A stretch of 64,000 nt of DNA from Sorghum bicolor (Eukaryota; Streptophyta; Magnoliopsida; Poales; Poaceae): NCBI RefSeq assembly GCF_000003195.3, contig NC_012871.2, positions 55,667,802 through 55,731,801 of the forward strand, read 5' to 3'. Made by a program: the position numbers and the translations under genes. The notes beneath the pieces are model-generated. The model saw only the letters and a program-made list of their open reading frames with translations, had not been told where the DNA came from and did not search any database. This document shows, one piece after another, positions 59,982 through 64,000 of this stretch (position 1 is its first letter; every line of letters begins with the position of its first letter).

Positions 59982-60223
59982 GGCATTGTTTAGTTCCAAA
60001 AAAATTTACAAAATTTTTCAGATTCTCCGTCACATCAAATCTTTAGACGCATGCATGAAGTATTAAATATAGATGAAAATAAAAACTAATTGCACAGTTT
60101 GGTCGAAATTGACGAGACGAATCTTTTGAGTCTAGTTAGTACATAATTGAATAATATTTATCAAATACAAACGAAAGTGGTACTATTTCTATTTTGCAAA
60201 AAATTTTGGAACTAAACAAGGTC
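59982..60223. mobile_element. Tourist-like MITE, GGCCTTGTTTAGTT family
   Basis: GGCATTGTTTAGTTCC...AACTAAACAAGGTC flanked by TAA (59979-59981 and 60224-60226). It lies about 95 bp on the 5' side of the tRNA gene. Confidence 0.9.
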
Positions 60224-60504
60224 TAAGACCATGGAGTATAGTTCATGTACAGTCCTCAAACTGAGGTATAAGGGCCTGTTTGGACAGTAGCCTCTTAGGC
60301 AACTGCGTGCCAGGCAAACGATCATGACCACAAGCAGATGAAAATCAAACGTTTGGCATTCTATGATTTTTATTCTCTTTTCAATAACTACTTTATCACA
60401 TCAACAGAACGCTTAAGTAACAATATTATTAATATTTACAGAAACTATAATATTTTTTACGTTGTGAGTGCCGATGCGCTCTGTCTCCATGGCAGGGCAC
60501 TTAA

Positions 60505-60736
60505 GGCCGTGTTTAGTTCCGGAAGGAAAAAAATTTGCGACACTATAGCACTTTCGGTTGTTTATGATAATTATTGTCCAACCAAGGACTAACTAGGCTC
60601 AAAAGATTTGTCTCATAAATCCCGACCAAACTGTGCAATTAGTTTTTATTTTCATCTATATTTAATACTCTATGCATGCGTCTAAAGATTTGATATGACG
60701 AAAAATCTTAAAAAATTTTGGGCTTTGGGATGAAAG
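60505..60736. mobile_element. Tourist-like MITE, right end missing
   Basis: It starts GGCCGTGTTTAGTTCCGG after TAA and carries the family interior. Its right terminal repeat is absent where the next MITE starts, so the second copy probably landed in its end. Confidence 0.75.
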
Positions 60737-60739
60737 TAA

Positions 60740-61085
60740 GGCCCTGTTTAGTTCCCCACCTAAAATTTTTTCGTCCATCCCATCGAATCTTTGAACACAT
60801 ACATGGAACATTAAATATAGATAAAAAAATAAACTAATTATACAGTTTGGTTAAAAATCGCGAGACGAATTTTTAAGTCTAGTTAATTCATGATTAGCCT
60901 TAAGTGCTACAGTAACCCACATGTGCTAATGATAGATTAATTATACTTAATAGATTTGTCTTGCAGTTTCCTAACGAGCTATGTAATTTATTTTTTTATT
61001 AGTTTCTAAAAACCCTTCCCAACATCTTTCCGACATATTCGATGTGACACCAAAAAAAATTTTCATCCTCAAACTAAACAGGGCA
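60740..61085. mobile_element. Tourist-like MITE, longer variant
   Basis: GGCCCTGTTTAGTTCC...AACTAAACAGGGCA flanked by TAA (60737-60739 and 61086-61088). At 346 bp it is longer than the others, and its right half is different internally. Confidence 0.8.
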
Positions 61086-61088
61086 TAA

Positions 61089-61430
61089 AAGACCTAAGAG
61101 ACACGCGGACAAATGATAGTGTTCTGGTGGAGGCAGCTAATACGGCCAAAATCGCAGCAGACTAGAGGACCAAATCCTCAGTGCATATAGTATGACGTGC
61201 ATACAGTATGACCGGATCCACAGAGCCAGAGGTTCAACATCGAAGACGAACGAATAGAAAGGTGGAAAACATGCAGATGAATCGAGCCCACTCGCTTGTC
61301 TGAAAACCATGACGCTTATCTAAAAAACTATGACTAAAAGTACTATTCACTGGTTTGTTGTAAACTGGCAAATTCCACAAATAAATTCAAGCAAACAGAG
61401 CCGGATGACAGTGGTGGGGTGGACAAATCT
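61089..61430. other. Short intergenic stretch
   Basis: No supported gene or defined repeat between the MITE cluster and the 3' end of the SHH-like gene. Confidence 0.4.
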
Positions 61431-61861
61431 GCCAGGAAGCTATATAACACAGGCCCTAGCCAACCTAAGCTAAAGGCCCCCTCCTTCTCGGCACCGCGAT
61501 GAGCGCCAGCCGGCAACGGAGAAGCGAAATCCTCCCAGACTTTGGATCACGAGAAACAAGATAATGCTGCAGCAAGAAGATGAAATAGCAAGCATATAGA
61601 CCGCACTATACACAGTAAGTGCTCAAGGCGTATTCTCCCCTCTTCTCACCGTAACAAGTCTACAAAATTCAGCCGCCAACAACCAGTCCGGGCAGCCCTG
61701 TGCCAAAGAGGTTGGAAATGCAAGCCCATGCCAGTTGCTACTACACACATGATCAGATCAAGGATGCCACAAAGTTCATCCCCCTAACTTCACCTAAGTT
61801 TCAAGTCCTGGTTAGTTCCAGTTCCAGATAGATACGCCCATAAGGCTAACAGGAGGAGCCT

Positions 61862-64000
61862 TCAGAAGTACTTTGGCCGCCGGGACAATCTTCTCAGGCT
61901 CACCCTCTCCTGTCATCAGCCAAAAGAGAGGCTTCTCAGTACCAAGCAATATTAATACATCTATAAGACAAGAGCAAACAGAGCACTCTATGATTGGATG
62001 ATCAATGATTGGCTAGGATATGGTTTGGTTGGTTGGTTGAAAGTACCTGGCTTTGGTCATGATCGTATTCAATAAGGAATACACATCTGCACCCCCTAAT
62101 ATCATGCTGCTTCCGCGTAACCTCAAGAACATGCGCATCGAAATGCAATGCCTCGTCGTTTCCCTCCTGATGTTCAAATCACAGTAAGAAAAAGGAAGAG
62201 CCTAATGGATGAACTTTAAAAGGGTGTCAAGAACATGTGCATCGAAATGCATTGCCTCGTCGTTTCCCTCCTGATGTTCAGATCACTGTAACAGAAGGAA
62301 GAACATATGATCTAATGGCATCGCTCTACCAGGTTTCATGCTGCTGCTATTACTACAGGAAAATTTTGTTGATCCACTTACCCTGAAGCAGAGGACAAGG
62401 TCTCCTTCAACAATGCTTTTGCACTGTGAGGACTCCAGAGGAATGGAACGCTGGCGGATGAACTTCTTGACATTCACCCACTCATCCTCATCAGCCCCAA
62501 AACCCTCGAATCTCACCCGGACTTCCTAAAACAACAGTACAGAAATATTGAGTTACAAAAGGATGAAATTGAACTTTGAATATGCTATTGTACAAACAAT
62601 AAAGAAAACATAACGAAGAAAACTATATTAGAGAGGTAACAGGTATAGAAGCATTCCGAAAACTCAAAGGAGCCATATGGTTAAATATGAAAATGTAATA
62701 AGATATGAGTTATTCTTACTACTTCACCCGCCTTGTTCGTCCTATGTGCCAAGAACATGGCAATGTCATACCTGCATAGCACAAAAATTGCATCTCATGA
62801 CACTGAAATTGGCTACCAGATGATTGAAATGCCAACCTCGCAGGTGGTGCTACCAACATGATGCAAGCATATGCATCCTAATCTGCCAGCTTACAACGCT
62901 AAACATCTAGGTCCCACCACTGCTAACATCATCTAGGATTAATACCATAGTTTAAAGTAACATTATTAGCCTTACCAGGATAGTGCAAATAATTGAGGAT
63001 TACAGACTGTAGGCTCGGTACGAACTAGTACATCCAATAATGAAATCACTTATATTATCTATCATTGTATTCTGTTCAATATTCAGTATTCACCAACAAA
63101 ATCAAGCCAAACAGCAGATTTCCAAGTACTGTTACAGTAAACCAGGGTATAACTGTCACAGAGGTCAACAAATGGGGCAAGAAATGAACCGAATTATTGC
63201 ACGTAAGTGGAAGAAACGGACAAAGGAAACAATAGAATAGTTTCCTGTGCAAGGATATCTACCAGGCAGAATCCTTTGCAGACTTGGCTTCAAACTCCAG
63301 GTCATCAAGTTCAGGAATCATATCTCTAGTTTCTGAAAAGAAGAGTACATACAGCATTTCATTGCCAAGCACCAAGCGTTGAATTTTCCAGAATCAACAG
63401 ATCTATGTTTGAAAATACCTAATGAAAAAACAGGAGAAACCTCATCCTCATTGTTTGAAACACTTGTATCAGGAGGGAAAAGTTTTTCTTCAGAAGCTGC
63501 AGATCTTTTTTTAGAAACTGATACATTTACTTCTGAGGCTGAAGTACTTTTCTTGGGAAGCAGTGGGCACACAAGTTTTTCTTCAGAAGCTGCAGATCTT
63601 TTTTCAGAAACTGATACATTTACTTCTGAGGCTGGAGTCTTTTCTTGGCAAGCAGTGGGCACACAAGTAGGTTTAGTGGCTGATGCTGGAAACTTATTAA
63701 GGAACCATCCTTGAACCTATAAACAGAGATGTCAATAGGTCATGCTAGTGCACAATTGATAAAATAAGGGGCACATTAAGGTATCATCACCTGTGTAGCC
63801 TGTAACGCTTTACTTCCAGCACGGCCAGCAGAACGACTGTATATAAGAGCAGAAATGTAATCACACATCAGCATCACTTTAAAACTACTGTATGCAACCC
63901 AATGTTTATAAACTATAAAATGGATGGGTTTCAGATTCACAACACCCTGTACTAATACTGTCAAGCAAAAAGGTACAAGAGACTCGTGCTTACAAGAGAA
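61862..64000 (-). CDS. SAWADEE homeodomain homolog (SHH-like), 3' exons, partial
   Basis: Exons on the minus strand are 64000-63994 (partial), 63836-63791, 63716-63419, 63332-63263, 62771-62723, 62525-62382, 62166-62047 and 61909-61862. All phases agree. The first visible residues end a homeodomain: SRSAGRAG...[11 protein letters not shown] matches helix 3 (VQxWFxN). A Ser/Lys/Glu-rich linker with an in-frame duplication follows. The SAWADEE domain runs from [11 protein letters not shown] through [46 protein letters not shown] and [12 protein letters not shown] to RRPKYF. In Arabidopsis, SHH1 reads H3K9 methylation with this domain and recruits Pol IV for RNA-directed DNA methylation. The CxC fits the family's zinc site. 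Whether this is the SHH1 or SHH2 type cannot be told. The N-terminal homeodomain exons are outside the window. The 3' UTR is about 61430-61861. Confidence 0.9.
62126..62300 (-). repeat. Direct duplication of an exon start and its splice acceptor in the SHH-like gene
   Basis: 62126-62190 and 62226-62290 match over about 65 bp (GCCTCGTCGTTTCCCTCCTGA in both, 100 bp apart). The copy nearer 62290 is reached first by the transcript and also has an acceptor ahead of GAGGGAAACGACGAGGC. Using it would read [16 protein letters not shown] and then leave the SAWADEE frame. The copy at 62166 joins correctly and is taken as the real exon. Confidence 0.8.

Overview
This is a plant nuclear window, almost certainly from a panicoid grass close to Sorghum. 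The evidence is intron-rich genes with grass-like GC-rich first exons, an Athila-type and a Tat-type Ty3/gypsy element, Sirevirus-like LTRs, and more than a dozen copies of a MITE whose ends read GGCCTTGTTTAGTT. The species call rests on pattern recognition, not on a search.

Layout. Positions 1-12.2 kb are repeats: a decayed fragment of a retroelement 'extra' gene (1-1.2 kb), a near-perfect 1-kb inverted repeat of LTR-like sequence (1.2-3.2 kb), and an Athila-type element (3788-10998, TSD CACAT). The Athila element has lost most of pol and carries a CACTA end in its protease. Its 5' LTR is split by a young non-autonomous Tat-type element (7359-10041, TSD GGGAC). A Sirevirus-like LTR fragment follows. 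12.3-14.1 kb holds MITEs and a GCT-rich element. A gene island follows: a proton pump interactor-like gene on + (16474-19430), a partial copy of its 3' exons, and a short-chain dehydrogenase gene on - (21126-24194). Next comes a 13.5-kb Tat-lineage retrotransposon on - (24930-38452, TSD TCCAC). It carries gag-pol on one strand and a six-exon gene on the other strand, and a Sirevirus-like solo LTR sits inside its integrase (TSD GAAGG). 38.5-40.9 kb is AT-rich. A Pack-MULE-like element (about 40.9-44.8 kb) holds lipase and RING-finger gene fragments and a nested LTR. Its right end lies about 200 bp upstream of a CYP71-clan P450 gene (44991-46635, +). A PATROL1/DUF810 gene (48018-53372, -) follows. 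53.5-61.4 kb holds MITEs, a foldback element and a tRNA-Lys(CUU). The last 2.2 kb carries the 3' exons of a SAWADEE-homeodomain (SHH-like) gene on -, which runs off the window.

How the parts relate. The five ordinary genes are not an operon and are transcribed separately. Two of them, the PPI1-like and PATROL1-like genes, belong to families linked in Arabidopsis to the plasma-membrane H+-ATPase; the linkage here may be chance. The most unusual structure is the antisense gene of the Tat element. It has a TATA box and upstream tandem repeats, six exons joined by GT-AG introns and a coiled-coil C-terminal half, now broken by stops. The same repeats persist in the small Tat-type element that lost gag-pol and the antisense gene, which suggests they matter in cis.
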